Below, piece by piece: positions 1 through 8,312 of a DNA stretch of 64,000 bases (position 1 is its first letter; every line of letters begins with the position of its first letter). The stretch covers positions 164,377-228,376 of the forward strand of contig NZ_JABXYJ010000006.1 in NCBI RefSeq assembly GCF_013377855.1. Reading direction: 5' to 3'. Made by a program: the position numbers and the translations under genes. The notes under the pieces were generated by a model. It saw only the letters and a program-made list of their open reading frames with translations, was not told where the DNA came from and did no database searches. This stretch comes from Cognatundibacterium oligocarboniphilum. Lineage in GTDB: Bacteria; Pseudomonadota; Gammaproteobacteria; Burkholderiales; Burkholderiaceae_D.

Positions 1-713
1 ACCGGCAGATCATCCGGCAAGACCGGCAAAGGCACTGTCGGAAATCCTGTGCCTTTCGGAAAATGCTCGAAATGAAATTTCGCCAGATGCAGATGTTTGG
101 GGCTGGCAATGCCGCCGGTTTCGAGCATCAGGCGCGGAGCGCTGGTCTGCAGGACATCACAGGCTTCGGCGAGCGCCTTATATTCGATGCTGTTTTTGTC
201 GGGCTTGAACAGCAGCGCCAGTGCCAGCGGTTTCATCGCGTCCGGCAGGCGGTGCTGCTTCAGTTCTTCCACATAAGCCGCCTGCACCAGCAATTGCTGT
301 TTCTTTTTTTCGATACCGGCCAGAGCAGCCTGCAACGAAGCTTCCGGTGCGGCCTTGTAGCGGCCACGGCCTTTTTTGTAGAAATATACCGGTGCCTGGT
401 GCAGCGCCAGAATCAGGCCCGCCGCTTCCACTGGCTGCGGGACATGACCAAAGTATTCGGCACCCAGTTCAGCAAAACCGAATTCTTCCTGCCCGGCGAC
501 TTCCCATAAAAAACCAAGATCAGCTTCTGCCGCCGCAGCTTTGGCCTGTTCGATCAGCGTGACCGGATCGGGCGCGGTGAATTGCAGCAGTACATCCTTG
601 GCCTTAACCTTGGTGCGCTTGCCGCTGGCGAGCTCGACCTGATACGCCTCGCCTGCCTGCGATAACACTGTGCCAGCTTTAAAATCACCTGATTCTTCAA
701 AAAATAAATTCAT
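1..713 (-). CDS. RNB-domain (RNase II/R-like) ribonuclease, N-terminal part; gene runs off the window
   Basis: The minus-strand frame is open from an ATG at 711-713 to the window edge, giving about 237 residues. The protein begins MNLFFEESGDFKAGTVL and continues through SGKRTKVKAKDVLLQF, which looks like the small N-terminal beta domain of the RNase II-like proteins common in Burkholderiales; the catalytic RNB domain would lie outside the window. The role inferred is 3'-5' exoribonuclease. The 208 bp upstream, before the end of ubiC, contain a C-tract palindrome that may be a regulator site. Family assignment rests on my recognition of the N-terminus only, so the exact subfamily is unsure. 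Confidence 0.7.
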   Translation of the reverse strand, partial: MNLFFEESGDFKAGTVLSQAGEAYQVELASGKRTKVKAKDVLLQFTAPDPVTLIEQAKAAAAEADLGFLWEVAGQEEFGFAELGAEYFGHVPQPVEAAGLILALHQAPVYFYKKGRGRYKAAPEASLQAALAGIEKKKQQLLVQAAYVEELKQHRLPDAMKPLALALLFKPDKNSIEYKALAEACDVLQTSAPRLMLETGGIASPKHLHLAKFHFEHFPKGTGFPTVPLPVLPDDLP

Positions 714-815
714 GCAAACTTCTTTGTCTCTATGTCAGTCCGGCCTGGAAAAACCAGGTTTTATGAGGAGTATCTGTCAAAATTGCCTTGATGACCCCGA
801 TTAATCAGGGCAAAA

Positions 816-840
816 AAATATACTCCCCTCTAGTATATTT
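816..840. promoter_or_regulatory. 25-bp palindrome with C tract, RcnR/CsoR-family-like operator
   Basis: The arms AAATATACT (816-824) and AGTATATTT (832-840) are perfect inverted repeats around CCCCTCT. The core TACT-N7-AGTA with a C/G-rich middle resembles the site described for the nickel/cobalt regulator RcnR (TACT-G6-N-AGTA) and relatives. On the minus strand TATACT (837 to 832) could act as a -10 about 120 bp before the ribonuclease start. No regulator gene of that family is in the window, so the function is inference. Confidence 0.45.
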
Positions 841-921
841 AATATGCTTTTACGTTAATGCGCTGTTGCGGCGCTGTGTTTTTATTCTGTGCCTTTGTGC
901 TTTTCGTTGTATCCGATCCGT

Positions 922-1554
922 TCAGTCTGACTCCGGCGCCGACAGTAAAACCGGCAAGGTCAGCACCGCGGGCAAAAACACTTCAGTTACCAGCAGGCAA
1001 GCCCCCTTACGCCAGAACAGAGAGCGGCGTGCCGGCAGGCTGGCGGCCTGTATCTGCGGCAGCACCGCGCGGATCCGCCGCATCAGCGGATGTTGTGCAT
1101 GCAGCCGGGCAAACGACAAACGCCCGCGCTCAACCAGCGGATCGTTAAATAAAGTGCTGCCCAGCGAGCGCTCTCCCAGTCCGCGGAATAAAGGCCACTG
1201 CGCGGCAGTTGCGGTCAATGGCACGACGGTATGGCCATAAATCATCGCCTCGCCGTCGCAACGCAAAATCACTTCGCGTTGATGCACTTTTTCCACCCGT
1301 GCCAGTCCCAGCGCAGCATACTCGTCCGTCAGGCACAACGCCTTGTGCTGTGACAAGCGCTGTACGCGGAACTGTCCGCAACGCGCCACCAGCCTGGCGG
1401 TCAGCGAGTCGCGGTTGGTCAGCCAGTCCTGCATGCTGCGCCGCTGATCGACCGTCTGCACATGACTGAACCATTGCCCCGCCGCACGGTGGCGCGGCTG
1501 CATTGCCCCGGGTTGCGGGATGGTGACCGGTAAAATATTGAGCACCGGTTTCAT
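922..1554 (-). CDS. ubiC: chorismate--pyruvate lyase (UbiC)
   Basis: A 210-residue protein matching the small UbiC family, which converts chorismate to 4-hydroxybenzoate and pyruvate, the first committed step of ubiquinone synthesis, in the cytosol. Visible family features are WLTNRDSLT near residues 44-52, REVILRCDG at 93-101, an LFNDPL stretch near 135-140, and the C-terminal RRSLFW...LVTEVFLP, whose Glu191 corresponds to the conserved catalytic glutamate. The ATG at 1554 was chosen because it gives the normal family length; the frame stays open further upstream but that extension overlaps the neighbouring esterase gene. It lies 10 bp after that esterase gene on the same strand, so the two are probably co-transcribed with mpl. 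Confidence 0.85.
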   Translation of the reverse strand: MKPVLNILPVTIPQPGAMQPRHRAAGQWFSHVQTVDQRRSMQDWLTNRDSLTARLVARCGQFRVQRLSQHKALCLTDEYAALGLARVEKVHQREVILRCDGEAMIYGHTVVPLTATAAQWPLFRGLGERSLGSTLFNDPLVERGRLSFARLHAQHPLMRRIRAVLPQIQAASLPARRSLFWRKGACLLVTEVFLPAVLTLPVLLSAPESD

Positions 1555-1564
1555 TGTTGACGAA

Positions 1565-2152
1565 TCACGCATCGCAAGCATCATCCGCATCACAAAAAGC
1601 CATAACTTCCGGCAGATAATCTGCAAACTCCGCAATGCCGTGGTCGCTGCCCTGAATAATATGCTGCCGTGCACCGGGGTAATGGGCAACCATTTCACGC
1701 CAGTCCAGCACCTCGTCGCCAGTGGCCGCCAGCAGGAAATAACGTGCCGGACGGGTAATCTGCGACACCGCCAGCGCCCGCAATTCGTCCACGTATTCCG
1801 GCTTGAATTCAAAACGCTCGTTACTGTGATAATAAGTCGTCACCCCGACGTAGCTTTCCAGATCGCGCGGCGGCTTGACTGCAGGGTTGAGCAAAACCGC
1901 GCGACAGCCGTATTTTTCTGCCAGCCAGGTCGCATAATAACCGCCCAGCGAAGAGCCGATGATGCTGATGGCAGCGCAGTTTGCGGCAGTTTGCAGAATG
2001 GCTTCCGCCTGCAGCATCGCCTGCGCCGGAGAAGGTGACAGCGCCGGGCAATGCCATTCGGCACTGCGTGCGCGACGCGCCATCTCCTGCTGCATGAGCC
2101 GTGCCTTGTAGGATTGGGGAGAGGAGCGGAATCCGTGCAGATACAAAATCAT
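1565..2152 (-). CDS. YqiA/YcfP-type alpha/beta-fold esterase
   Basis: A 195-residue small alpha/beta hydrolase. It starts MILYLHGFRSSPQS (the HGF oxyanion-region strand) and has the nucleophile elbow GSSLGGYYA around residue 68, a late acid residue in TGDEVLDW, and the catalytic His in QGSDHGI. These are the features of the YqiA family, esterases of short acyl chains with unknown physiological substrate. Its start codon overlaps the mpl stop (ATGA, 2149-2152), showing translational coupling with mpl. The family is clear; the natural substrate cannot be read from sequence. Confidence 0.8.
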   Translation of the reverse strand: MILYLHGFRSSPQSYKARLMQQEMARRARSAEWHCPALSPSPAQAMLQAEAILQTAANCAAISIIGSSLGGYYATWLAEKYGCRAVLLNPAVKPPRDLESYVGVTTYYHSNERFEFKPEYVDELRALAVSQITRPARYFLLAATGDEVLDWREMVAHYPGARQHIIQGSDHGIAEFADYLPEVMAFCDADDACDA

Positions 2153-3543
2153 GCTGCCACAACTCCGGCCGCAGCCCGCTGATGCAGCCGGTCGAGCAAT
2201 TTCTGATGCACGCCGCCGAAGCCACCATTGCTCATAATCAGCACATAATCGCCCGCCTGCGCCTGCTGCGCAATGGCCTGCACCAGTTCAGGAATTGTAT
2301 GGAAACAGGCCACTTTATCTCCCAGCGGCGCCAGTGCGGCCGCCAGATCCCAACCCAGCGCATCCTTGCCTTCGGTCGCGCCGAAACCAAATACCCGGTC
2401 AGCCTGCGCCAGACTGCCCGGCAAAGCCTGTTTCATTGTCCCCAGCTTCATGGTGTTGGAACGCGGCTCCAGCACAGCCAGAATGCGTGCTGCGCCGACT
2501 TTGCGCCGCAGCCCCGCAATCGTGGTCGCGACAGCCGTCGGATGGTGTGCGAAATCGTCGATCACGGTCACACCGTCTTCGACGCCGCGCACTTCCATGC
2601 GCCGTTTCACGTTCACGAAATGCGCCAGCGCTTCGATGGCGAGTTCAGGTTTGATGCCGACATGGCGGGCTGCCGCAATCGCGGCCAGCGCGTTCTGGCG
2701 ATTGTGTTCGCCATTCAGCTGCCATTGCACCGTTCCCTGATATTTCTCATCGAAAAATACGTCGAAATCCTCACCGTCTTTCAGTCTGATGTGCCACTGC
2801 TGATCGCTGCCGAAAAATTCTTTCTCGCTCCAGCAACCTCGCTGCAGCACACGTTGCAGCGCATCGTTGTGACCATTGACGATCAGACGTCCGACGCCGG
2901 GCACGGTGCGCACCAGGTGGTGAAACTGCGTCTCGATCGCTCCCACATCCGGAAAAATATCGGCATGATCGTATTCCAGATTATTCAGGATGGCAGTCTT
3001 CGCATGGTAGTGCACAAACTTACTGCGCTTGTCAAAAAAAGCCGTGTCATATTCGTCCGCCTCGATCACAAAAAAATCCGAAGCGTGATTTCCCTGCAGG
3101 CGGGCTGAAATACCGAAATTCAGTGGCACGCCGCCAATCAGAAAGCCCGGCGCATAACCGGCGTATTCCAGTATCCAGGCCAGCATGGCGGATGTGGTGG
3201 TTTTACCATGTGTACCAGCTACCGCCAGCACCCATTTGTGGCGCAGGATATGGTCACCCATCCATTGCGGTCCGGACACATAAGGCAGGCCGCGGTTCAG
3301 GATTTCCTCCATCAGCGGATTGCCACGCGACACCACATTGCCGACAACGTACAGATCCGGCTCCAGTGCGATCTGCTCTGCACCGAATCCCTGTGTCAGG
3401 GTGATGCCCTGCGCTTCGAGCTGCGTGCTCATGGGCGGATAAACATTGGCATCGCAGCCAGTCACCGTATGCCCCGCCTCTTTGGCCAGAACTGCCAGCC
3501 CTCCCATGAAGGTGCCGCAAATACCGAGGATATGAATATGCAT
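2149..3543 (-). CDS. mpl: UDP-N-acetylmuramate:L-alanyl-gamma-D-glutamyl-meso-diaminopimelate ligase (Mpl)
   Basis: A 464-residue Mur-ligase-family protein. Mpl re-attaches recovered murein tripeptide to UDP-MurNAc with ATP during peptidoglycan recycling in the cytosol. The N-terminus MHIHILGICGTFMGGLAVLA is the Mpl-type Rossmann start, the ATP loop [11 protein letters not shown] lies near residue 110, the central EADEYDTAFFDKRSKF stretch is characteristic of Mpl rather than MurC, and VIDDFAHHPTA is the C-terminal domain motif. The ATG at 3543 is preferred over a TTG four codons upstream because it abuts the conserved first strand. It heads the minus-strand group mpl-yqiA-ubiC and is divergent from the gene at 3637. 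Confidence 0.92.
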   Translation of the reverse strand: MHIHILGICGTFMGGLAVLAKEAGHTVTGCDANVYPPMSTQLEAQGITLTQGFGAEQIALEPDLYVVGNVVSRGNPLMEEILNRGLPYVSGPQWMGDHILRHKWVLAVAGTHGKTTTSAMLAWILEYAGYAPGFLIGGVPLNFGISARLQGNHASDFFVIEADEYDTAFFDKRSKFVHYHAKTAILNNLEYDHADIFPDVGAIETQFHHLVRTVPGVGRLIVNGHNDALQRVLQRGCWSEKEFFGSDQQWHIRLKDGEDFDVFFDEKYQGTVQWQLNGEHNRQNALAAIAAARHVGIKPELAIEALAHFVNVKRRMEVRGVEDGVTVIDDFAHHPTAVATTIAGLRRKVGAARILAVLEPRSNTMKLGTMKQALPGSLAQADRVFGFGATEGKDALGWDLAAALAPLGDKVACFHTIPELVQAIAQQAQAGDYVLIMSNGGFGGVHQKLLDRLHQRAAAGVVAA

Positions 3544-3636
3544 AATTTCAATCAATTTCAGAATCCCGCAATTCTACCTGAGTGCTGCCCGGTTTCCGTA
3601 TGCACAAAGGAACAGATGTTAGGTTATGATGCATCC

Positions 3637-4254
3637 ATGATGATTCACAATCCCAATGAAGCCGAAGCCCTGCGTACAGAAATCGCGATGCTGGCAGCGC
3701 GCATGATCGCCGAAGACGGAGCGGATTACGCCACCGCCAAGCGAAAAGCGGTGCGCCAATTGCTCGGCAACCAGAAACCCAGAGGCGATATCCTGCCCGA
3801 TAATGCACAGATCGAACAGGAAGTACGGGAATACCATGCGCTGTTTTTTGGCGACACCCAGCCACAGCGCCTGCTGCAGCTGCGTCAGCTGGCGGCGGAT
3901 CTGATGGAAGAACTGGAACGCTTCAACCCCTATCTGGTCGGTGCGGTGCTGAACGGCACCGCGGGCCCGCATTCAGACATCTACCTGCATCTTTATGCTG
4001 ACAATACCAAAGATGTCGCGATCTACCTGCTGAATCAGGATATTGAATTCGAGGTATCAGAAAGCTTCAACCATCGGCATGACAGTATTGAAACACTGAG
4101 CTTCATGCGCGGGAAAGAGGGCGTGCATCTGGTATTGCAGGGACAGGATGCGATCCGGCAGGGGAAAAACCAGGAACGCGCCAACCTGCAAGCCCTGCGC
4201 GCGCTGATCAGCGATAGTCTTCACTCTGCGGAAAATTCTTATGGAACTGATTAA
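3637..4254 (+). CDS. nucleotidyltransferase-like protein with altered catalytic motif
   Basis: A 205-residue protein I cannot name. The first ~90 residues are helical and charged. The segment from residue 102, GAVLNGTAGPHSDIYLHLY, resembles the nucleotidyltransferase core (G-S/T ... D-h-D), with GT at 107-108 and Asp114. The position of the second metal-binding Asp is Tyr116, so activity may be lost or different. The start at 3637 (or the adjacent ATG at 3640) gives a compact protein; the frame is open upstream into mpl. A TATGAT sequence at 3625-3630 could be a -10, which would leave almost no leader. The last 14 nt overlap the start of the thioredoxin gene, implying coupling. Function unknown. 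Confidence 0.6.
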   Translation: MMIHNPNEAEALRTEIAMLAARMIAEDGADYATAKRKAVRQLLGNQKPRGDILPDNAQIEQEVREYHALFFGDTQPQRLLQLRQLAADLMEELERFNPYLVGAVLNGTAGPHSDIYLHLYADNTKDVAIYLLNQDIEFEVSESFNHRHDSIETLSFMRGKEGVHLVLQGQDAIRQGKNQERANLQALRALISDSLHSAENSYGTD

Positions 4255-4789
4255 TAAAAAATTTGCAGGCGCCATCCTGCTGGGACTCAGCTTCACAGGA
4301 CTCGGCATCTATGCCGGCAACCTGCAAACCACACCCGACACACCGGAAAGCAGCGCAGTCCGCCAGGTCATGAGTAAAAAATTCCCTGATAGCAATGGAC
4401 TGCGGCAATCACTTTCAAGCTGGAAAAACCAGTTGCTCGTGGTTAACTTCTGGGCAACCTGGTGCGCGCCCTGCGTACAGGAAATGCCGGAATTATCCGC
4501 CTTGCAACACGAATTATCCGGCAAGCCAGTGCAGATCGTCGGTCTGGGCATCGACAGTCCGTCGAATATTTCGGAATTTGCCAAAAAGTACAGTATCAGC
4601 TACCCGCTGCTGGTTGCCGGACTGGAAGGCAGCGAACTATCCCGCCAGCTCGGCAATCAGGCAGGCGGACTACCCTTCACCGTCCTGATCACCCCGGATG
4701 GGAAGGTTGCCAAAAGCTATCTGGGTCGCCTGAAAATGGATGCACTGCGCGCCGACATCGCCAAATTTTCTGCGGAAAAATCAAAGTAA
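4241..4789 (+). CDS. TlpA/ResA-family membrane-anchored thioredoxin
   Basis: A 182-residue protein with an N-terminal hydrophobic segment (about residues 9-25) that is a signal anchor or uncleaved signal peptide, followed by a thioredoxin fold. The active site WCAPC is at residues 74-78 within VVNFWATWCAPCVQEMPEL, and the cis-Pro region is GGLPFTVLI. These are features of TlpA/ResA proteins, which reduce disulfides in periplasmic partners such as cytochrome c apoproteins. The start overlaps the end of the nucleotidyltransferase-like gene by 14 nt. The specific partner cannot be told; no cytochrome maturation genes are nearby. Confidence 0.85.
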   Translation: MELINKKFAGAILLGLSFTGLGIYAGNLQTTPDTPESSAVRQVMSKKFPDSNGLRQSLSSWKNQLLVVNFWATWCAPCVQEMPELSALQHELSGKPVQIVGLGIDSPSNISEFAKKYSISYPLLVAGLEGSELSRQLGNQAGGLPFTVLITPDGKVAKSYLGRLKMDALRADIAKFSAEKSK

Positions 4790-4855
4790 GTCGATTTTTC
4801 CTTGCCAATCTGCTGTTAATGACGGCAAAATGCGGCCATCTTCGTCAAATCAAAC

Positions 4856-5299
4856 ATGACTATGGCAAGCAAACTGCTGCTGTTGAATGGCCCGAATCTG
4901 AATCTGCTCGGCACCCGTGAGCCCGCCAAGTACGGTGCAATCACTCTGAGCGAAGTGGAAACTGCCGCCCAGGCGCAGGCAACAGTCGCAGGCGTAACAC
5001 TGACCACATTCCAGAGCAACCACGAAGGTGCGCTGATCGACCGCATTCACGCGACCCGCAGCGAAGCCATCGATGCCATCATCATCAATCCAGGCGGCCT
5101 CACACACACCAGTGTGGCGCTGCGCGATGCGCTGGCAGCAGTCGCGATTCCTTTTGTTGAAATCCACATCACCAACATCCATCAGAGAGAAGCATTCCGG
5201 CATCACTCCTTCCTGTCTGACATCGCTCGTGGCGTCATCTGCGGTTTCGGCACCGACGGCTACCGGCTCGCCATTGATTTTTGCATAAAAAATCTTTAA
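4856..5299 (+). CDS. aroQ: type II 3-dehydroquinate dehydratase
   Basis: A 147-residue type II dehydroquinase, which dehydrates 3-dehydroquinate to 3-dehydroshikimate in the shikimate pathway and acts as a dodecamer in the cytosol. Conserved features are [20 protein letters not shown] with catalytic Tyr26, FQSNHEG at 52-58, [17 protein letters not shown], and [11 protein letters not shown] with catalytic His104. Length matches the family. ATG codons at 4856 and 4862 are both possible; the difference is two residues. It precedes accB, as in many betaproteobacteria and gammaproteobacteria. Confidence 0.95.
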   Translation: MTMASKLLLLNGPNLNLLGTREPAKYGAITLSEVETAAQAQATVAGVTLTTFQSNHEGALIDRIHATRSEAIDAIIINPGGLTHTSVALRDALAAVAIPFVEIHITNIHQREAFRHHSFLSDIARGVICGFGTDGYRLAIDFCIKNL

Positions 5300-5347
5300 C
5301 TCCTTTTATCTTCGCGCATTATTAAACAATTTCCGCTTATTTTGATG

Positions 5348-5404
5348 TACAATCAAACTTTAAGCGTCATTGCCAGAACGATTAAATCGTTCTATATTGC
5401 GCTT
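5348..5404 (+). promoter_or_regulatory. putative accBC promoter -10 and structured leader
   Basis: TACAAT at 5348-5353 is a good -10 candidate although no clear -35 stands 17 bp upstream. Just downstream lies an inverted repeat AGAACGAT-TAA-ATCGTTCT (5375-5393), nested inside AAGCG (5362-5366) and CGCTT (5400-5404). It could be an operator or a leader hairpin 40-70 nt before the accB start codon. In E. coli the accBC operon is autoregulated, so some control here is expected; the mechanism is inference. Confidence 0.4.
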
Positions 5405-5442
5405 CCGTTCATTCAAAATTACCTTTTTCAAAGGGGCTCCAC

Positions 5443-5889
5443 ATGGATTTAAGAAAACTCAAAACCCTGATCGACCTCGTGGCAGAATCGGATATCGCCG
5501 AACTCGAAGTGACTGAAGGTGAAGGTAAAGTCCGTATCGTCAAATCCTCTGCAATGCCCCAGAATCAAGTAGTCATGATGCCGCAACAGGCACACCAGGC
5601 TGCCGCGCCCGTCGCTGCTGCACCGGTTGCTGCCGCGGCACCGGCAGTGCCGGAAGGTCATATCGTCAAGTCTCCTATGGTCGGAACTTTCTACCGCTCT
5701 TCTGCCCCGGGTGCTGCCCCATTCGCCGATATCGGCAAGAGTGTCGGCAAGGGCGATACGCTGTGCATCATCGAAGCAATGAAGTTGCTGAACGAAATTG
5801 AAAGCGATTTCGAAGGCACGATTAAACAGATTCTGGTGGAAAATGGTCAGCCTGTTGAATACGGTCAGCCGCTATTCGTGATTGGCTAA
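5443..5889 (+). CDS. accB: biotin carboxyl carrier protein of acetyl-CoA carboxylase
   Basis: A 148-residue AccB. It carries the biotin that is carboxylated by AccC and passes the carboxyl group to acetyl-CoA, making malonyl-CoA for fatty acid synthesis. An N-terminal helical/charged domain (1-45) is followed by an Ala/Pro-rich flexible linker (about 47-70) and the biotinyl domain (72-148). The biotinylation motif is EAMKLLNE with Lys114 as the modified residue. An AAGGGG ribosome-binding site precedes the ATG by a few bases. It sits 67 bp before accC, forming the usual accBC operon. Confidence 0.96.
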   Translation: MDLRKLKTLIDLVAESDIAELEVTEGEGKVRIVKSSAMPQNQVVMMPQQAHQAAAPVAAAPVAAAAPAVPEGHIVKSPMVGTFYRSSAPGAAPFADIGKSVGKGDTLCIIEAMKLLNEIESDFEGTIKQILVENGQPVEYGQPLFVIG

Positions 5890-5956
5890 TCCGGGCTGCC
5901 GTACCTGAGGTCCCGGACGCCTTCCGTTGTAACCATTGCCACCGCAAAGTTAAATC

Positions 5957-7324
5957 ATGTTTGAAAAAATTCTTATCGCCAATCGAGGTGAAATCGCGCT
6001 CCGTATCCAGCGCGCCTGCCGCGAAATGGGCATCAAAACCGTGGTCGTGCACTCTGAAGCAGACCGCGAAGCAAAATATGTGAAGCTGGCTGACGAATCT
6101 GTCTGTATCGGCCCTGCTCCATCGAATCTGAGTTACCTGAGCATGCCCGCGATCATCAGCGCCGCTGAAGTCACCGACGCGCAGGCGATTCATCCTGGCT
6201 ATGGCTTCCTGTCGGAAAATGCGGACTTCGCCGAGCGCGTTGAGCAATCCGGTTTCGTCTTCATTGGTCCACGCGCCGAATCGATCCGCATGATGGGCGA
6301 TAAAGTTTCTGCCAAACATGCCATGATCGCAGCCGGTGTGCCATGCGTACCAGGTTCGGAAGGTGCATTGCCGGATGATCCGAAAGTGATTGTCCAGACC
6401 GCCCGCAAAGTCGGCTATCCGGTCATCATCAAAGCTGCCGGCGGCGGCGGTGGCCGTGGCATGCGCGTGGTGCATACCGAAGCAGCCTTACTCAATGCAG
6501 TCACCATGACCAAGACGGAAGCCGGTGCAGCATTCGGCAACCCGGAAGTCTATATGGAAAAATTCCTGGAAAATCCGCGTCACGTGGAAATCCAGATTCT
6601 GGCCGATCAGCATGGCAATGCGATCTGGCTTGGCGAACGCGACTGCTCCATGCAGCGCCGCCATCAGAAAGTAATTGAAGAAGCGCCGGCTCCCGGCATT
6701 CCGCGTAAGCTGATCGAAAAAATCGGCGACCGCTGCGCGGCAGCCTGCCGCAAGATCGGTTACCGTGGCGCCGGTACGTTTGAATTCCTGTATGAAAACG
6801 GCGAATTTTATTTCATCGAAATGAACACTCGCGTGCAGGTTGAGCATCCGGTCACTGAAATGATTACCGGCATCGATATCGTGCAGGAGCAGATCCGGAT
6901 TGCATTCAATGAAAAACTGCGTTTCAAGCAGAGCGAAGTCACGCTGAAAGGCCATGCGATCGAATGCCGGGTGAACGCGGAAGATCCGTTTAAATTCATC
7001 CCATCCCCCGGCCGCATCACCTCCTGGCACACGCCGGGCGGCCCTGGCATCCGCGTTGATTCTCACGCTTATGCAGGCTACTTCGTGCCGCCGAATTATG
7101 ACTCCATGATCGGTAAAGTTATTGCCTACGGCGAAACCCGTGAGCAGGCAATCCGCCGGATGCAGATTGCTTTATCGGAAATGGTGGTTGAAGGCATACA
7201 GACCAATATCCCGCTGCATCGGGAACTGATGATTGATGCCCGCTTCATTGAAGGCGGCACCAATATTCACTACCTTGAGCACAAACTGGCAGACATGCCG
7301 GATCTGGCCAAGAAAAACAAGTAA
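5957..7324 (+). CDS. accC: biotin carboxylase subunit of acetyl-CoA carboxylase
   Basis: A 455-residue ATP-grasp enzyme that carboxylates biotin on AccB using ATP and bicarbonate. The N-terminal [17 protein letters not shown] is diagnostic; the glycine-rich ATP loop is [14 protein letters not shown] near residues 159-172; [16 protein letters not shown] around 283-298 holds the metal- and biotin-binding residues. Length is normal for the family. It is co-oriented with accB and followed 71 bp later by prmA, the arrangement seen in many proteobacteria. Confidence 0.97.
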   Translation: MFEKILIANRGEIALRIQRACREMGIKTVVVHSEADREAKYVKLADESVCIGPAPSNLSYLSMPAIISAAEVTDAQAIHPGYGFLSENADFAERVEQSGFVFIGPRAESIRMMGDKVSAKHAMIAAGVPCVPGSEGALPDDPKVIVQTARKVGYPVIIKAAGGGGGRGMRVVHTEAALLNAVTMTKTEAGAAFGNPEVYMEKFLENPRHVEIQILADQHGNAIWLGERDCSMQRRHQKVIEEAPAPGIPRKLIEKIGDRCAAACRKIGYRGAGTFEFLYENGEFYFIEMNTRVQVEHPVTEMITGIDIVQEQIRIAFNEKLRFKQSEVTLKGHAIECRVNAEDPFKFIPSPGRITSWHTPGGPGIRVDSHAYAGYFVPPNYDSMIGKVIAYGETREQAIRRMQIALSEMVVEGIQTNIPLHRELMIDARFIEGGTNIHYLEHKLADMPDLAKKNK

Positions 7325-7395
7325 GTTATTATCAGCAGTCATGACCGTGATGGCCCTGCTTAACAGCGGGGCCGTTGCACAGAAAGAGCCGGATA

Positions 7396-8307
7396 ATGGG
7401 TTGGATAGAAATTATTATTGAAGTAGCGCGTGAGCAGGCAGAACCGCTGTCGGATGCCCTGATGGATGCTGGCGCATTATCGGTATCGGTGGAAGATGCG
7501 GACGAAGGCACCGCCAACGAAAAACCTATTTTCGGCGAACCGGGCATGGAACCGGAAGAAGCCGCCTGGGACCGCAGTCGCGTCGTGGCACTGGCAGAAA
7601 AAGACAGTGATCATCAGGCCATCGTGGCTGAAGCAGCGGCGGCCATCGGACTGGCCGAAGCGCCGTCACACACGGTACGCACAGTTGAGGAGCAGGACTG
7701 GGTACGGCTGACACAATCGCAGTTCGCACCGATTCATATCGGTAAAAATATCTGGGTCGTACCAAGCTGGCACGATGTCCCGGATCCGACCGCGCTGGTG
7801 CTCGAACTCGACCCGGGGCTGGCCTTTGGCACCGGCAGTCATCCGACTACCCGCCTCTGCATGGAATGGCTGGAAGCCCATGCGCCAGCACAGAAAACAG
7901 TGCTCGACTACGGCTGTGGCTCCGGCATTCTGGCGATGGTCGCCAGCAAGCTCGGCGCCCGCAGCGTGATCGGGGTAGACATCGATCCGCAGGCCATAGA
8001 ATCAGCGCATTTCAACGCAGAGCGCAATCAGTGTCAGATCGAATATGCGCTGCCGGAAGCCTTTGGCGAAGCCCATCCGGCATCAGAAAAATTTGACGTG
8101 GTGGTTGCCAACATTCTCTCCAGCCCGCTGAAACTGATGGCGCCGATGCTGGCCGGCCGGGTTGCGGCCGGCGGTTCGCTGATTTTGTCCGGCGTGCTGG
8201 CACGCCAGGCGGAAGAAGTCGCGGCAGCCTATGCGCCCTTCATCAGACTCAGTGTCTGGGCTGAACATGAAGGCTGGGTTGCGCTGTCGGGCAGCTTGCC
8301 GGACTGA
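7396..8307 (+). CDS. prmA: ribosomal protein L11 methyltransferase
   Basis: A 303-residue class I methyltransferase that trimethylates ribosomal protein L11 with S-adenosylmethionine. The N-terminal substrate-recognition domain starts [10 protein letters not shown]; the SAM site is [20 protein letters not shown]; the acceptor loop is [10 protein letters not shown]. The ATG at 7396 was chosen because the conserved N-terminus begins there; an in-frame start 21 bp upstream would add seven unrelated residues. Five bases separate it from the zinc-ribbon gene, so the two are probably co-transcribed. Confidence 0.94.
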   Translation: MGWIEIIIEVAREQAEPLSDALMDAGALSVSVEDADEGTANEKPIFGEPGMEPEEAAWDRSRVVALAEKDSDHQAIVAEAAAAIGLAEAPSHTVRTVEEQDWVRLTQSQFAPIHIGKNIWVVPSWHDVPDPTALVLELDPGLAFGTGSHPTTRLCMEWLEAHAPAQKTVLDYGCGSGILAMVASKLGARSVIGVDIDPQAIESAHFNAERNQCQIEYALPEAFGEAHPASEKFDVVVANILSSPLKLMAPMLAGRVAAGGSLILSGVLARQAEEVAAAYAPFIRLSVWAEHEGWVALSGSLPD

Positions 8308-8312
8308 TCAAG

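Noticed and set aside
788-1240. A 150-codon open frame on the plus strand across the ribonuclease/ubiC gap
   Set aside because: Most of it is antisense to ubiC and the first part crosses a probable operator.
2101-3108. A 335-codon open frame on the plus strand
   Set aside because: It is antisense to mpl, which is certain from its Mur-ligase motifs.
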